Positions 18,688-28,255 of a DNA stretch of 64,000 nt are shown piece after piece; position 1 is the first letter of the stretch; every line of letters begins with the position of its first letter. Under the pieces are notes generated by a model. That model ran no database searches, was not told the DNA's origin, and saw only the letters and a list, made by a program, of their open reading frames with translations. The stretch lies in contig NZ_RBXD01000001.1 in the NCBI RefSeq assembly GCF_003634825.1, positions 1,448,501 through 1,512,500 of the forward strand, in the 5' to 3' direction. The DNA comes from Flavobacterium sp. 123 (GTDB lineage: Bacteria > Bacteroidota > Bacteroidia > Flavobacteriales > Flavobacteriaceae). A program made the position numbers and the translations under genes.

Positions 18688-21243
18688 ATGAAAATATTTT
18701 TACCCAAATCTACTATTTTCGCAGTTCTATTTTTGTTGTTTGCACAAGCAGTTGCTTATTCTCAAACACTTGGAGATTATAGGTCAAATTCAACAAATGG
18801 AAATTGGACTACTTTATCAAGCTGGCAATATTATAATGGGACTTCGTGGGTTACCCCATCCGGGACGTCACCGCAGGGTTATCCGGGACAATTTACAGGA
18901 ACGAGTTCAGTTCTAATTAAGTTTGGAGATGTTATAACTGTAGGAACAGCTGATTTAACAACAATGCAGATGGGTGCCTTAACAATTAGTGGTACCTTAA
19001 TTTTAGATGGAGGATCAGGTGGAGGAACTTTCGTGTTAAATACACCTAGACTTATAATCACTGAAGGTCTTAGTCCGTTAGCTCATATTGTTTTTACAAA
19101 TAAAGTTACTTTAGTTTTACCAGCTAATGTGTCAATTCAGGCTGGAGCAGGTGCGTTACCTACACCAGGTAATGGTTTGTGTAATAACAATATAGAAATT
19201 CAGATTGGAGGGAAAGTTTTAGCCTATTGTACTGGTACAGGGAGTCCTGCTGCTGAATATACTTTTACGGATATAATAAATAATGGAGGATATAACATTG
19301 TAAAAGCTTCGGTATTATTAACCTCTGACTGTAAATCAAGTTCTTTTACCCTAACAGGAAGTGCAACTCCTACCACAGGAGCTACTTATAACTGGTATTC
19401 TGTTCCTAGCGGAGGAGCGCCAATTGCCACAGGTTCTACTTATACATCTTCAATAACTGCAACAACAACATTTTATGTTGAGGCATCATATGCATCACCC
19501 ACATCATATATAACACCTAGAACTTCGGTAGTTGTAACGATTAGCCCTACTTTGAGTCCTACTTGGAGCGGCTCAGCATGGTCAAATGGAATTCCAGCAA
19601 TAAATAAAGCCGTATTAATAAATGGAGATTATAATGCAGCTACTTCTGGAAATTTTGAAGCTTGTAGCTTGACTATTAATAATGGCGCAACACTTACTAT
19701 TCCTGACACCAAATTTGTGACAATACAAAATGATTTAACAGTAAATTCTGGAGGTATTTTAGACATTGCTAATCAAGGTTCACTTGTCATGATAAATGAT
19801 TCGGGTGTTGTAACTAATAATGGAACAATCAAAGTAAATAAGACAACTACTGCTTATGAAAAATTTGATTATACGTATTGGTCAAGCCCTTTTCAAAGTA
19901 TATCTATTCCAGCAATATTTTCGGGATGGAGAACAGATTATGCTTTTGATTTTCACCCTGAAAATTTTATTGATTCAAATGCGGATGGGTTTGATGACGA
20001 TCAAAATGATTGGGCTAACATCAGTTCTATGAGTAATCCTGGTAAAGGTTTTATTGTGCGTATGCCAGATGCTGGACCTTTTACCGGGACTTCAGTGGTT
20101 TTTACGGGAAATGCACTTAATAATGGAGTGGTTTCGCCTTCAATTCTATTGACTACAGATTCGGATAATGCTAATGATTGGAATTTAGTTGGGAATCCGT
20201 ATCCATCAGCTATTTCAGCAGATAGTTTTATTACTCAAAATAGTGCTTCAATTTCAGGAACACTTTATTTTTGGACACATAAACAAGATATTTCTATCAG
20301 TAATCCAGGACCTGGAATGTATAACTACACACAGGACGACTATGCTATGTATAATTTAAGCGGAGGAGTGGGTACAGGCACAGGAAATATAGAAGGAGGA
20401 GTTGCACAAGTAGATACTAAACCATTAGGCTATATAGCTTCTGGGCAAGGTTTTTTTGTTGAGGCAAATGTTGCTGGAAATTTGAAATTTAATAATTCAA
20501 TGCGTTCAGGTGCAACAATTACAAATGCTAATACACAGTTTTATAAAGTAGCAACTAGTAAAGAGAAATCAACAGTAAAAAATCGTCTTTGGTTGAATAT
20601 GGAAAATACCGATGGTATGTTTAGCCAACAATTAGTGGGTTATTTTGCTGCTGCTACGAATGCTTATGATTCTGGATATGATGGTTTAGTATCTGATGCT
20701 GGAAATTACATTAGTTTTTACTCTTTTATAAATGAAGACATCTACAAAATTCAAGGCAGAGCTGCTTTTAATAAAGAAGATCAAGTTCGTTTGGGTTATT
20801 TTAGTTCTGTGTCAGGGACTTTTAATATAAATATAGATTCTAAAGAAGGGGTTTTTAATACAGATGAAACGCCTGTTTATCTTGAAGATAAGTTGTTACA
20901 TATTATTCATGATTTAAAGAAAGGGGCCTATAGTTTTTCTACTCAAATGGGTAGTTTTGATGATCGTTTTGTTTTGCGTTATACGAATAAGGAAAATGAA
21001 ATTTCAGATAAATCTGAAAATGAAATTACGGTCTATAAAGATAAAAATGAATTAGTTATTGATTCTAAACTTCAAAATATTTCTAGAGTTACCGTTTTTG
21101 ATTTGTATGGAAAAAAGCTGTTTGATAAAGAATTGTCAAACAGTAAAGAATTGCATATTTCAAATGGGATATTAAAAAACCAAGTATTAGTGTTAAATAT
21201 AAAATTAGCTAATGGTCAATTGGTTTCCAAAAAAGTCATATAG
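18688..21243 (+). CDS. Secreted protein with T9SS C-terminal sorting domain
   Basis: This is an 851-residue exported protein. The signal peptide ends near AQAVAYSQ (about residue 26). The N-terminal part begins with the NGNWTTLSSWQYYNG motif and then has beta-rich repeats, including an Ig-like segment that ends in TTTFYVEASY (about 200-270). From about residue 390 (KFDYTYWSSP) to the end it is paralogous to the protein at 21414-25295. The last 80 residues (RVTVFDLYGKKLFDKELS, ending LVSKKVI) look like the type C (ChiA-like) sorting signal of the type IX secretion system. The function is unknown; a surface or adhesive role is inferred from architecture only. A perfect terminator follows. Confidence 0.8.
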   Translation: MKIFLPKSTIFAVLFLLFAQAVAYSQTLGDYRSNSTNGNWTTLSSWQYYNGTSWVTPSGTSPQGYPGQFTGTSSVLIKFGDVITVGTADLTTMQMGALTISGTLILDGGSGGGTFVLNTPRLIITEGLSPLAHIVFTNKVTLVLPANVSIQAGAGALPTPGNGLCNNNIEIQIGGKVLAYCTGTGSPAAEYTFTDIINNGGYNIVKASVLLTSDCKSSSFTLTGSATPTTGATYNWYSVPSGGAPIATGSTYTSSITATTTFYVEASYASPTSYITPRTSVVVTISPTLSPTWSGSAWSNGIPAINKAVLINGDYNAATSGNFEACSLTINNGATLTIPDTKFVTIQNDLTVNSGGILDIANQGSLVMINDSGVVTNNGTIKVNKTTTAYEKFDYTYWSSPFQSISIPAIFSGWRTDYAFDFHPENFIDSNADGFDDDQNDWANISSMSNPGKGFIVRMPDAGPFTGTSVVFTGNALNNGVVSPSILLTTDSDNANDWNLVGNPYPSAISADSFITQNSASISGTLYFWTHKQDISISNPGPGMYNYTQDDYAMYNLSGGVGTGTGNIEGGVAQVDTKPLGYIASGQGFFVEANVAGNLKFNNSMRSGATITNANTQFYKVATSKEKSTVKNRLWLNMENTDGMFSQQLVGYFAAATNAYDSGYDGLVSDAGNYISFYSFINEDIYKIQGRAAFNKEDQVRLGYFSSVSGTFNINIDSKEGVFNTDETPVYLEDKLLHIIHDLKKGAYSFSTQMGSFDDRFVLRYTNKENEISDKSENEITVYKDKNELVIDSKLQNISRVTVFDLYGKKLFDKELSNSKELHISNGILKNQVLVLNIKLANGQLVSKKVI

Positions 21244-21263
21244 AGCTGAATTGGAATAGTTTT

Positions 21264-21294
21264 AAAACCCACCTTGGAAACAAGGTGGGTTTTT
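21264..21294 (+). terminator. Rho-independent terminator
   Basis: A perfect 13-bp stem (AAAACCCACCTTG with CAAGGTGGGTTTT) with a GAAA tetraloop and trailing Ts, 20 bases after the stop at 21243. Confidence 0.93.
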
Positions 21295-21413
21295 CATTTA
21301 TAAGGCATTTAAAAATCACTAATTATTGGTATTGTAAGAATAATCTTTATTTTATATTTTTATAATCGATGGGTAGATAGCCTAGCTATGTCGATAATGT
21401 AAAAATATTGATT

Positions 21414-24400
21414 ATGAAATTACTTTTCTACTTGAACTTGAGGATTACCTTCTTTCTCTTGTTGTTTCTTTTTTATATGCCTTTTAGCTATTCACAGCAA
21501 GGAAAAATTGACACTACATTTAATACCTATGATGATGGTCTTCTTGGAGATGGTTTTGATAATACGGTGCGGACACTTTGTTTACAGCCCGATGGGAAAT
21601 TAATTGTTGGTGGAGATTATCTAAATTTTAACGGAGCGCTTACTACTTATTTGAGCAGATTGTATCCTGATGGATCAAAAGACACAACATTTGATTTAGG
21701 CTCAGGATTTAATGGTAAAGTATATGCTTCTATAATTCAACCCGACGGGAAAATACTATTGGGAGGTTCCTTTACTACTTATAACGGATCGAATGCAAGT
21801 AGGCTCATTCGGTTGAACGCTGATGGTTCTATTGATGCCTCATTTAACACAGCTATTGGAGTTAATACAGGTATAGTTTATGATTTAGCTTTACAAGCAG
21901 ATGGAAATATTATTGTAGTAGGCAGTTTTTCAAAATACAATGGTGTAAATGCAAATAAAATAGCTAGAATTTTACCCAATGGCAATTTAGATGCCACTTT
22001 TATAACTGGGTTGGGTGCTAGTGCTACTATAGAAGAAGTTCAAATCCAATTGGATGGAAAGCTAATTTTAGCGGGTTCATTTGACTCGTTTAATGGGACT
22101 TTAAACACTTCCAAAATAGTTCGATTAGATACTACGGGTAATGTAGATACTACTTTTATATCTGGAACTGGATTTGACGCAACTAGTACTGCACTTGAAT
22201 TGCAATCTGATGGAAAAATTTTAGTTGGTGGTACTTTTACAACATACAATGGTACTTCCGCAAACCGAATCGTACGCTTAAATACTGATGGTTCTGTTGA
22301 TGCTGGTTTTGTTTCTGGCTCTGGGTTTAATAATGGTGGCGTTACGGTTATAAAAACAAATGCGCTTGGAGAAATTATGGTTGGAGGATCTTTTACGGGT
22401 ACCTACAACGGAATTGATGTAAACCGATTAGTATTATTGAATCCAAACGGGATTTTAAGTCCAAATTTTGATATTGGGACAGGACCAGCAACCGCAACAA
22501 TTTATGATTTGGCTCTAGATATAGATGGATCCTGGTATATTGGCGGTTCGTTTTCTGTTTTTGATTCTCAAAATCAAGGCAGATTGGCTAAAATTGATGC
22601 CTCTGGTGTTCTGGACGTAGGCTATTTAACTGCAGGTGTTGGTTTCGATAATTCAGTTTTAAAAGTACTTTCATTATCCGATACTAAAACAATGGCTTTT
22701 GGAAGTTTTATAAAGTTTAATGGAGCGAGTTCATTAAGAATTGCAAGATTATTAGTTGACGGAACATTAGATGCGACATTCAATACATTAGGTTCTGGGG
22801 CAGATGGAATAATTAGAAATGCAATTATTCAGTCAGATAATAAAATGGTCTTGGTAGGAAGTTTTAAGAATTATAACGGAGTTTCGGCAAATAGAATAAT
22901 AAGAATTTTGGAAGATGGTTCCATTGATCCGAGTTTTATTGTTGGAACAGGGGCCAATAATCAGATTTATGCAATAGCATTACAGCCAGATGGCAAAATA
23001 ATAATTGGAGGAAATTTTACAAATTATAACGGTACTCTGGTTAATAGAATCACACGGTTGTTGCCTGATGGAACGATTGATGCAAGTTTTAATGTCGGAT
23101 TAGGAGCTGATGCAATTGTAGAAACCGTTTTGTTGCAGTCAGATGGTAAAATTGTAGTTGGTGGCAGGTTTGTGACTTTCAATGGAAATTCTTATAATCA
23201 TTTGGTTCGTTTGAACACAGATGGCTCTATTGATGCTGGTTTTTCTATAGGAACTGGATTTGATAAATATGTTTATACAATAGCAAAACAAGCAGATGAT
23301 AAATTGATTCTTGGTGGAACATTTTCAAATTATAATGGGGTTTCAGCAAAAAGAATAGTCAGATTAAATACGGATGGAAGTTTAGATGTTTCATTTGCAA
23401 TAGGAACTGGATTTAGCAACGGAGAACTTAGAACAATTCTAATTCAGCCCGATGGTCGAATTTTGGCTGGAGGTACTTTTTCGGGAACGTATAATGGGAC
23501 AATCGTAAAACGGATGCTCAGATTGCTTCCGACGGGAGGTTATGATAATAGTTTTTTAGTAAATTTAAACGGCACATTATTTTCGAGTTGCTTTACGCCG
23601 AGTTACGATGTTATAATTGGAGGAAATTTTAATTCGGTTTCGGGAATAACAAAACATCGTGTGGCTAGGATAAAATTATGTACTAATAGTTCTAGTCTTA
23701 ATGGAACTTTGTGGACTAATGGCCCTCCTTCTGGCGGAAAAGAATTGATTTTTCACGATGATTATGTCATTCCAAATTCGGTTAATGTCTGTAGTTGTTC
23801 TATTGATGCTGGTAAAAAAGTAGTGGTTTCAAATGGCAAAACTTTAGGGCTGACATTTAATTATATAGGCTTAGGAACTTTAATTTTAGAAGATGGTGCT
23901 AGTTTGTATCAATCTGATGATGAAAGTATTAATACTGGAATTGTTGAGGTGAAAAGAAAATCAACTCCAATCTTTAAGTTCGATTATACGTATTGGTCAT
24001 CTCCAGTGATAAATCAAAAACTATTTGATGTGTCTCCAAATACATTGTCAGACAAGTTTTTTTCTTTTGATACTGCTATTGAGGATTGGATTACCGAATC
24101 TCCTTCGAATAATATGATTAACGGAAAAGGCTATATTATTAGAGGGCCTCAAGATTACTCCACAACTATTGCTGCTTTATACGAAGCTGTTTTTAAGGGT
24201 GTTCCAAATAATGGGATTGTCTCGATTCCGATTGGTGCAACAGATACTTCGAATTTAATAGGGAATCCGTATCCTTCTGCTATAGATGCAGATTTGTTCT
24301 TAAATAAAAATGCAGGAATTATAGACGGAACCATTTATTTTTGGACGCATAACACGCCAATTACTAATAATATTTATACCTCAAATGACTATGCAATGTA

Positions 24401-25295
24401 TAATCTTTTGGGAGGGGTTGGTACAAGTGCAGCTATAAATTCGGGAGTGAATAATAGTAAACCAAATGGTAAAATCGCTTCAGGCCAATCTTTTTTTGTT
24501 ACGAGTATTAATGGTGGCGGAACGGCTACTTTTAATGATAGTATGCGTGTTGTAGAGCAAAATGCGTTTTTCTATAAATCAAATTCGAATGAGAAAATAA
24601 AATATTCTAATGGAATAGAAAAGCATCGAATATGGTTGAATTTGTCCAATACTCAAGGAGCTTTCAAGCAAATATTAGTTGGTTACGCAACTGCTGCGAC
24701 GAATCAAATTGATCGTTCGTTTGATGGAGAGACTTTTGATGGGAATGAGTTTTTAGATTTTTATAGTATCAATCAAGGAGTTAATTTAGCCATTCAAGGA
24801 AGAGCTTTGCCTTTTGAAGAAAATGATGAAATTCCTATAGGATATACTACAGAAGTTGAAGGGACTTTTAATATAAATATCGATGAAATTGACGGGCTAT
24901 TAGCCAATCAGTCGGTTTATATAGAGGACAAAACAACAAATCTAATTTATGATTTGAAAAAAGGAGGATATTCCTTTTATACCCCAAAAGGAGTTTTTAA
25001 TGACCGTTTTGTTTTGCGATATACAAATAAGAATTTAAGTACGAATGATTTTAATCCAAATGGAAATCTAGTTCTAATTTCTTGTAAAAATCAACAAATA
25101 AAAATCAGTTCTCTTAGCCAAATAATTGAAAAGGTGTCAATTTATGATTTATTAGGAAGGAAAATATATCAAAAAAAGCATATAGATACTACTGAAACAA
25201 CAATTTATGATTTGGATTTAAGTCCGCAGGTTTTAATTATAGAAATGCAATTACAGAGCGGTAAAAGTATTGCTGAAAAAATTCTATTTCAGTAA
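21414..25295 (+). CDS. Delta-60 repeat protein with T9SS C-terminal sorting domain
   Basis: This is a 1293-residue secreted protein. ATG 21414 is chosen; a TTG two codons upstream (21408) adds only two residues. After the signal (cleavage near PFSYSQ, residue 28) come about fourteen delta-60-type repeats of 50-60 residues, each with a QxDGKIxVGGxFxxYNG core and a RLxxDGSxDxxF core, to about residue 750. They probably form a beta-propeller-like or solenoid structure. From about residue 855 (KFDYTYWSSP) the chain is paralogous to the C-terminal half of the preceding protein and ends in a type C T9SS sorting signal. Function unknown; surface display or release by T9SS is the inference. A terminator follows. 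Confidence 0.85.
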   Translation: MKLLFYLNLRITFFLLLFLFYMPFSYSQQGKIDTTFNTYDDGLLGDGFDNTVRTLCLQPDGKLIVGGDYLNFNGALTTYLSRLYPDGSKDTTFDLGSGFNGKVYASIIQPDGKILLGGSFTTYNGSNASRLIRLNADGSIDASFNTAIGVNTGIVYDLALQADGNIIVVGSFSKYNGVNANKIARILPNGNLDATFITGLGASATIEEVQIQLDGKLILAGSFDSFNGTLNTSKIVRLDTTGNVDTTFISGTGFDATSTALELQSDGKILVGGTFTTYNGTSANRIVRLNTDGSVDAGFVSGSGFNNGGVTVIKTNALGEIMVGGSFTGTYNGIDVNRLVLLNPNGILSPNFDIGTGPATATIYDLALDIDGSWYIGGSFSVFDSQNQGRLAKIDASGVLDVGYLTAGVGFDNSVLKVLSLSDTKTMAFGSFIKFNGASSLRIARLLVDGTLDATFNTLGSGADGIIRNAIIQSDNKMVLVGSFKNYNGVSANRIIRILEDGSIDPSFIVGTGANNQIYAIALQPDGKIIIGGNFTNYNGTLVNRITRLLPDGTIDASFNVGLGADAIVETVLLQSDGKIVVGGRFVTFNGNSYNHLVRLNTDGSIDAGFSIGTGFDKYVYTIAKQADDKLILGGTFSNYNGVSAKRIVRLNTDGSLDVSFAIGTGFSNGELRTILIQPDGRILAGGTFSGTYNGTIVKRMLRLLPTGGYDNSFLVNLNGTLFSSCFTPSYDVIIGGNFNSVSGITKHRVARIKLCTNSSSLNGTLWTNGPPSGGKELIFHDDYVIPNSVNVCSCSIDAGKKVVVSNGKTLGLTFNYIGLGTLILEDGASLYQSDDESINTGIVEVKRKSTPIFKFDYTYWSSPVINQKLFDVSPNTLSDKFFSFDTAIEDWITESPSNNMINGKGYIIRGPQDYSTTIAALYEAVFKGVPNNGIVSIPIGATDTSNLIGNPYPSAIDADLFLNKNAGIIDGTIYFWTHNTPITNNIYTSNDYAMYNLLGGVGTSAAINSGVNNSKPNGKIASGQSFFVTSINGGGTATFNDSMRVVEQNAFFYKSNSNEKIKYSNGIEKHRIWLNLSNTQGAFKQILVGYATAATNQIDRSFDGETFDGNEFLDFYSINQGVNLAIQGRALPFEENDEIPIGYTTEVEGTFNINIDEIDGLLANQSVYIEDKTTNLIYDLKKGGYSFYTPKGVFNDRFVLRYTNKNLSTNDFNPNGNLVLISCKNQQIKISSLSQIIEKVSIYDLLGRKIYQKKHIDTTETTIYDLDLSPQVLIIEMQLQSGKSIAEKILFQ

Positions 25296-25306
25296 AATTG
25301 AGGCAT

Positions 25307-25337
25307 AAAAAAACCATCTTTTTACAGATGGTTTTAT
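25307..25337 (+). terminator. Terminator after the delta-60 repeat gene
   Basis: AAAACCATCT pairs with AGATGGTTTT around a 6-base loop. The flanking A and T runs could serve the convergent bioB gene as well. Confidence 0.85.
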
Positions 25338-25356
25338 ATATAAAATTAAAATGAGT

Positions 25357-26442
25357 TTATTTTCCTTTAACAGAAGCCTCGAGATTTCTTTCAATAGCGT
25401 GCCCTGGTCTTGACCATTTTGGTTTTTCGCCCAAAGCTTCAAATTTAGAATCAGCAGCTTCAACAGTTTGAGGTTGCACTACTTTAGTGAAAGGTTTTTG
25501 AGGAATTAAACCTAGCATTTCAAACATTTTCATGTCTTCGTTTACATCTGGATTTGGAGTTGTCAATAATTTGCTACCTGCAAAAATAGAATTAGCTCCT
25601 GCAAAAAAGCACATGGCTTGACCTTCACGACTCATGTCCATTCTTCCAGCTGAAAGACGGACTTGAGTTTCAGGCATAATAATTCTAGTAGTAGCAACCA
25701 TTCGAATCATTTCCCAAATTTCTACTGGTTTTTGTTCTTCTAGTGGTGTTCCTTCAACGGCTACCAAAGCATTAATCGGAACGGATTCTGGTTGTGGGTT
25801 TAAAGTGGAAAGGGCTACAAGCATACCAGCTCTATCTTCAACACTTTCTCCCATTCCTATAATTCCACCACTACAAACAGTAACATTTGTTTTACGAACA
25901 TTTTCGATAGTTTGTAAACGATCTTCAAATCCACGAGTAGATATAACTTCTTTATAATATTCCTCAGACGTGTCTAAATTATGATTGTATGCGTATAAAC
26001 CAGCTTCGGCTAAACGTTGCGCTTGATTTTCAGTAATCATTCCAAGAGTACAGCACACTTCCATGTCCATTTTGTTTATGGTACGAACCATTTCAAGAAC
26101 TTGGTCAAATTCAGGACCGTCTTTAACATTTCGCCATGCAGCTCCCATGCAAACTCGAGAAGAACCCCCAGATTTTGCATTCAAAGCTTGTGCTTTTACT
26201 TGACTTACGGACATTAAGTCATTTCCTTCAATATCCGTGTTGTAACGAGCGGCTTGTGGGCAATATCCACAATCCTCTGAGCAACCACCTGTTTTTATAG
26301 ACAACAATGTTGAAACTTGAACTACGTTAGGATCATGATTCTCTCTATGGATAGTAGCTGCTTCATAAAGCAAGTCCATCATAGGTTTGTTATATATTGC
26401 AATGATTTCTTCTTTAGTCCAATTGTGTTTTGTGATACTCAT
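25357..26442 (-). CDS. bioB: Biotin synthase
   Basis: BioB is a radical-SAM enzyme that inserts sulfur into dethiobiotin, the last step of biotin synthesis. The start at ATG 26442 (MSITKHNWTKEEI) is preferred over a TTG at 26475, which lies upstream of the promoter -7 element. It has 361 residues. The SAM cluster cysteines are Cys54, Cys58 and Cys61 in GGCSEDCGYCPQ. Other family motifs are MGAAWRNVKDGPEF, CCTLGMITENQA, YNHNLDTSEEYY and SAGRMDMS. It lies 7 kb from bioFDA, as a separate unit with its own promoter. Confidence 0.97.
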   Translation of the reverse strand: MSITKHNWTKEEIIAIYNKPMMDLLYEAATIHRENHDPNVVQVSTLLSIKTGGCSEDCGYCPQAARYNTDIEGNDLMSVSQVKAQALNAKSGGSSRVCMGAAWRNVKDGPEFDQVLEMVRTINKMDMEVCCTLGMITENQAQRLAEAGLYAYNHNLDTSEEYYKEVISTRGFEDRLQTIENVRKTNVTVCSGGIIGMGESVEDRAGMLVALSTLNPQPESVPINALVAVEGTPLEEQKPVEIWEMIRMVATTRIIMPETQVRLSAGRMDMSREGQAMCFFAGANSIFAGSKLLTTPNPDVNEDMKMFEMLGLIPQKPFTKVVQPQTVEAADSKFEALGEKPKWSRPGHAIERNLEASVKGK

Positions 26443-26462
26443 CGATACGATTTTTAATGCCC

Positions 26463-26493
26463 CAAAAGTAATCAAATTGTTTCAAACAAGCAA
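26463..26493 (-). promoter_or_regulatory. Promoter of bioB
   Basis: On the minus strand TTG (26493-26491), 20 bases, then TACTTTTG (26470-26463). The leader to ATG 26442 would be about 14 bases. No biotin-operator palindrome was recognised. Confidence 0.6.
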
Positions 26494-26545
26494 TGTACAG
26501 CCTTCTAAAATGGATTTAGAAAAGAATTTAAAATGGGATTAATTT

Positions 26546-26983
26546 TTAATCTGCTACATATTTGTTGTTTGTGTATAACATAAGAAGCAGGGTTACAATT
26601 ACCGAAGAGGCAATTCCTTCAAACAATAGGGAAATGCAATAGGTATTAACGGTAGGATTTCCTCCAAAAAGGAATGTTTTAGATAGCGATTGAATATACG
26701 TATCTCCACCTCGCATATAACTGTAGAACAAAAGTCCAATAATACTCAAGAAAACTCCAACTAGTGAAGTGACGAAGGCAGAAATAGCATTAGAAACAAA
26801 GTTTTTCTTTCCTTCGTTAAGGTTCATTTTAATAGTTTGGTTCACACCATAAAAAACAAAAACCACGTTTAATAAACGTAAGGCTGTTATGTTTCCCAAT
26901 CCTAAAAGAATCATCAGTAAAAAATAAAGACCAATTCCTAAAAAGATGATGAATCCGTTGCGAAATTCTTTTGGTAGTTTCAT
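26546..26983 (-). CDS. DUF4199-like membrane protein
   Basis: The start at ATG 26983 (MKLPKEFRNGFIIFLGIG) is chosen over an upstream in-frame opening. The 145-residue protein has four hydrophobic segments (about residues 9-30, 32-50, 65-90, 115-138), with a short soluble loop NLNEGKKNF between the second and third. The topology and that loop resemble the DUF4199 family common in Bacteroidota; the family has no assigned function. It lies between bioB and ribF, with independent promoters likely. Confidence 0.6.
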   Translation of the reverse strand: MKLPKEFRNGFIIFLGIGLYFLLMILLGLGNITALRLLNVVFVFYGVNQTIKMNLNEGKKNFVSNAISAFVTSLVGVFLSIIGLLFYSYMRGGDTYIQSLSKTFLFGGNPTVNTYCISLLFEGIASSVIVTLLLMLYTNNKYVAD

Positions 26984-27088
26984 GAGATTAGATTTAAAAG
27001 TTAAAAATAATACTTCACTGATAAACAATGGAATAGAAACTAAAATTACAAAAAAATAGTAACACTTTTCGAATTTAGTAAAAGATTT

Positions 27089-28039
27089 TTATTTCCTTAA
27101 AAAGTTGTCAAGAAAGGATTTTGCTTCATTCCGGTCTATTTCTAGTTGGTTTTTTAAGAATGATACGGATTCAAATTTTTGTTCCGAACGAATTCGGTGT
27201 AAAACAGAAACAGTTATGTTTTGATGGTATAAATCTTGGTCAAAATCGAAAAAATTAATTTCAATTGAATGGTTTTCACCATCAACAGTAGGGTTGAATC
27301 CTATGTTCATCATCCCAAAAACGCGTTCGCCATCTATAATACTATAAACAATATAAACACCATTTTGAGGAATCAGCTTGTAATTTTCTTCTATTTTGAG
27401 ATTAGCCGTTGGAAAGCCAATAGTTCTGCCAAGTTGTTTTCCTTTGACAATAGTACCAGATAAAAAATAATGATATCCTAAGTATTTATTGGCCAAAGCA
27501 ATATCGCCTTGTTCTAAAGCATTTCTAATTTTTGTAGAGCTAACAGAAATAGCATTGATTTCCTGAGCTGATATTTCTTCAACTTCAAAGCCATATTGTT
27601 TTCCAAAATCTATTAAATCATCAATATTTGCGGTGCGATTTTTGCCAAATCGATGGTCGTGACCAATGATTATTTTATGGATATTGAATTTATTTACAAG
27701 AACTGTTTTTACAAATTCCTCAGCCGTCAATTGAGAAAAACTTTCGTCGAAAGGATGTATAACTAGATTTTCAATGCCTGATTGTTCTAATAAATCTATT
27801 TTTTCAGAAATGGTATTCAATAGTTTTATATCAGAATGTTCCTGAAGAACCATTCTTGGATGCGGAAAAAAAGTAAGTACTAAGCTTTCGTATTTTCCGT
27901 TTTCGGTCCCGACGCTTCGGGATTGAGTGATTTTTTCCAGAATTTTTTTATGACCAATATGTACGCCGTCAAAAGTGCCTAGCGTAAGAATTGTCTTTTT
28001 TGAGCAAATAAAATCCGTAATAGAATGAAAAATTTTCAA
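27089..28039 (-). CDS. ribF: Bifunctional riboflavin kinase / FAD synthetase
   Basis: RibF phosphorylates riboflavin to FMN and adenylates FMN to FAD. The start is taken as TTG 28039 (M-K-I-F-H-S-I-T), giving 316 residues. The longer frame to 28153 would begin upstream of the -7 element at 28061-28068. The N-terminal FAD-synthetase nucleotidyltransferase domain shows TLGTFDGVHIGHKKIL and IIGHDHRFGKNR. The C-terminal flavokinase domain shows GKQLGRTIGFPTANL and NGVYIV, with GMMNIGFNPT and the IEINFFDFDQDLY segment. Normal length and all key motifs are present. Confidence 0.95.
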   Translation of the reverse strand: MKIFHSITDFICSKKTILTLGTFDGVHIGHKKILEKITQSRSVGTENGKYESLVLTFFPHPRMVLQEHSDIKLLNTISEKIDLLEQSGIENLVIHPFDESFSQLTAEEFVKTVLVNKFNIHKIIIGHDHRFGKNRTANIDDLIDFGKQYGFEVEEISAQEINAISVSSTKIRNALEQGDIALANKYLGYHYFLSGTIVKGKQLGRTIGFPTANLKIEENYKLIPQNGVYIVYSIIDGERVFGMMNIGFNPTVDGENHSIEINFFDFDQDLYHQNITVSVLHRIRSEQKFESVSFLKNQLEIDRNEAKSFLDNFLRK

Positions 28040-28060
28040 AGCAAATGTTTTATAATACTG

Positions 28061-28068
28061 CAAATTTA
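28061..28068 (-). promoter_or_regulatory. -7 element of the ribF promoter
   Basis: TAAATTTG on the minus strand, about 22 bases before the TTG start at 28039. No TTG at ideal spacing was found. The site supports the shorter ribF start. Confidence 0.45.
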
Positions 28069-28199
28069 TACTATCTATTTCAAATCTAAAGTAATGATGA
28101 ATTGATTTTCGGTAGATTTCAGCGTATCCTTTAAAAAATGAACAAAAAAACAACTAAAAGTTAGATTGAATTCTATTTAACATTGTAAAATAGCATGCT

Positions 28200-28233
28200 T
28201 TGATACTTAATTGAATTAAATGGTTTAATTTTG
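28200..28233 (+). promoter_or_regulatory. Promoter of the T9SS metallopeptidase gene
   Basis: TTG at 28200-28202, 23 bases, then TAATTTTG at 28226-28233. The leader is about 17 bases to ATG 28256. Confidence 0.55.
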
Positions 28234-28255
28234 AGTATCAAATTATTTCCAAATC

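Noticed and set aside
21600..23700. DNA-level tandem repeats in the delta-60 gene
   Set aside because: The protein repeats are clear but the DNA copies have diverged too far to count as a recent tandem array.
26443..26545. Biotin riboswitch or BioR/BirA operator before bioB
   Set aside because: No palindrome or conserved leader could be seen; only a promoter is supported.
28040..28153. Extended N-terminus of RibF
   Set aside because: The extension covers a -7 promoter element and adds residues not found in the family.
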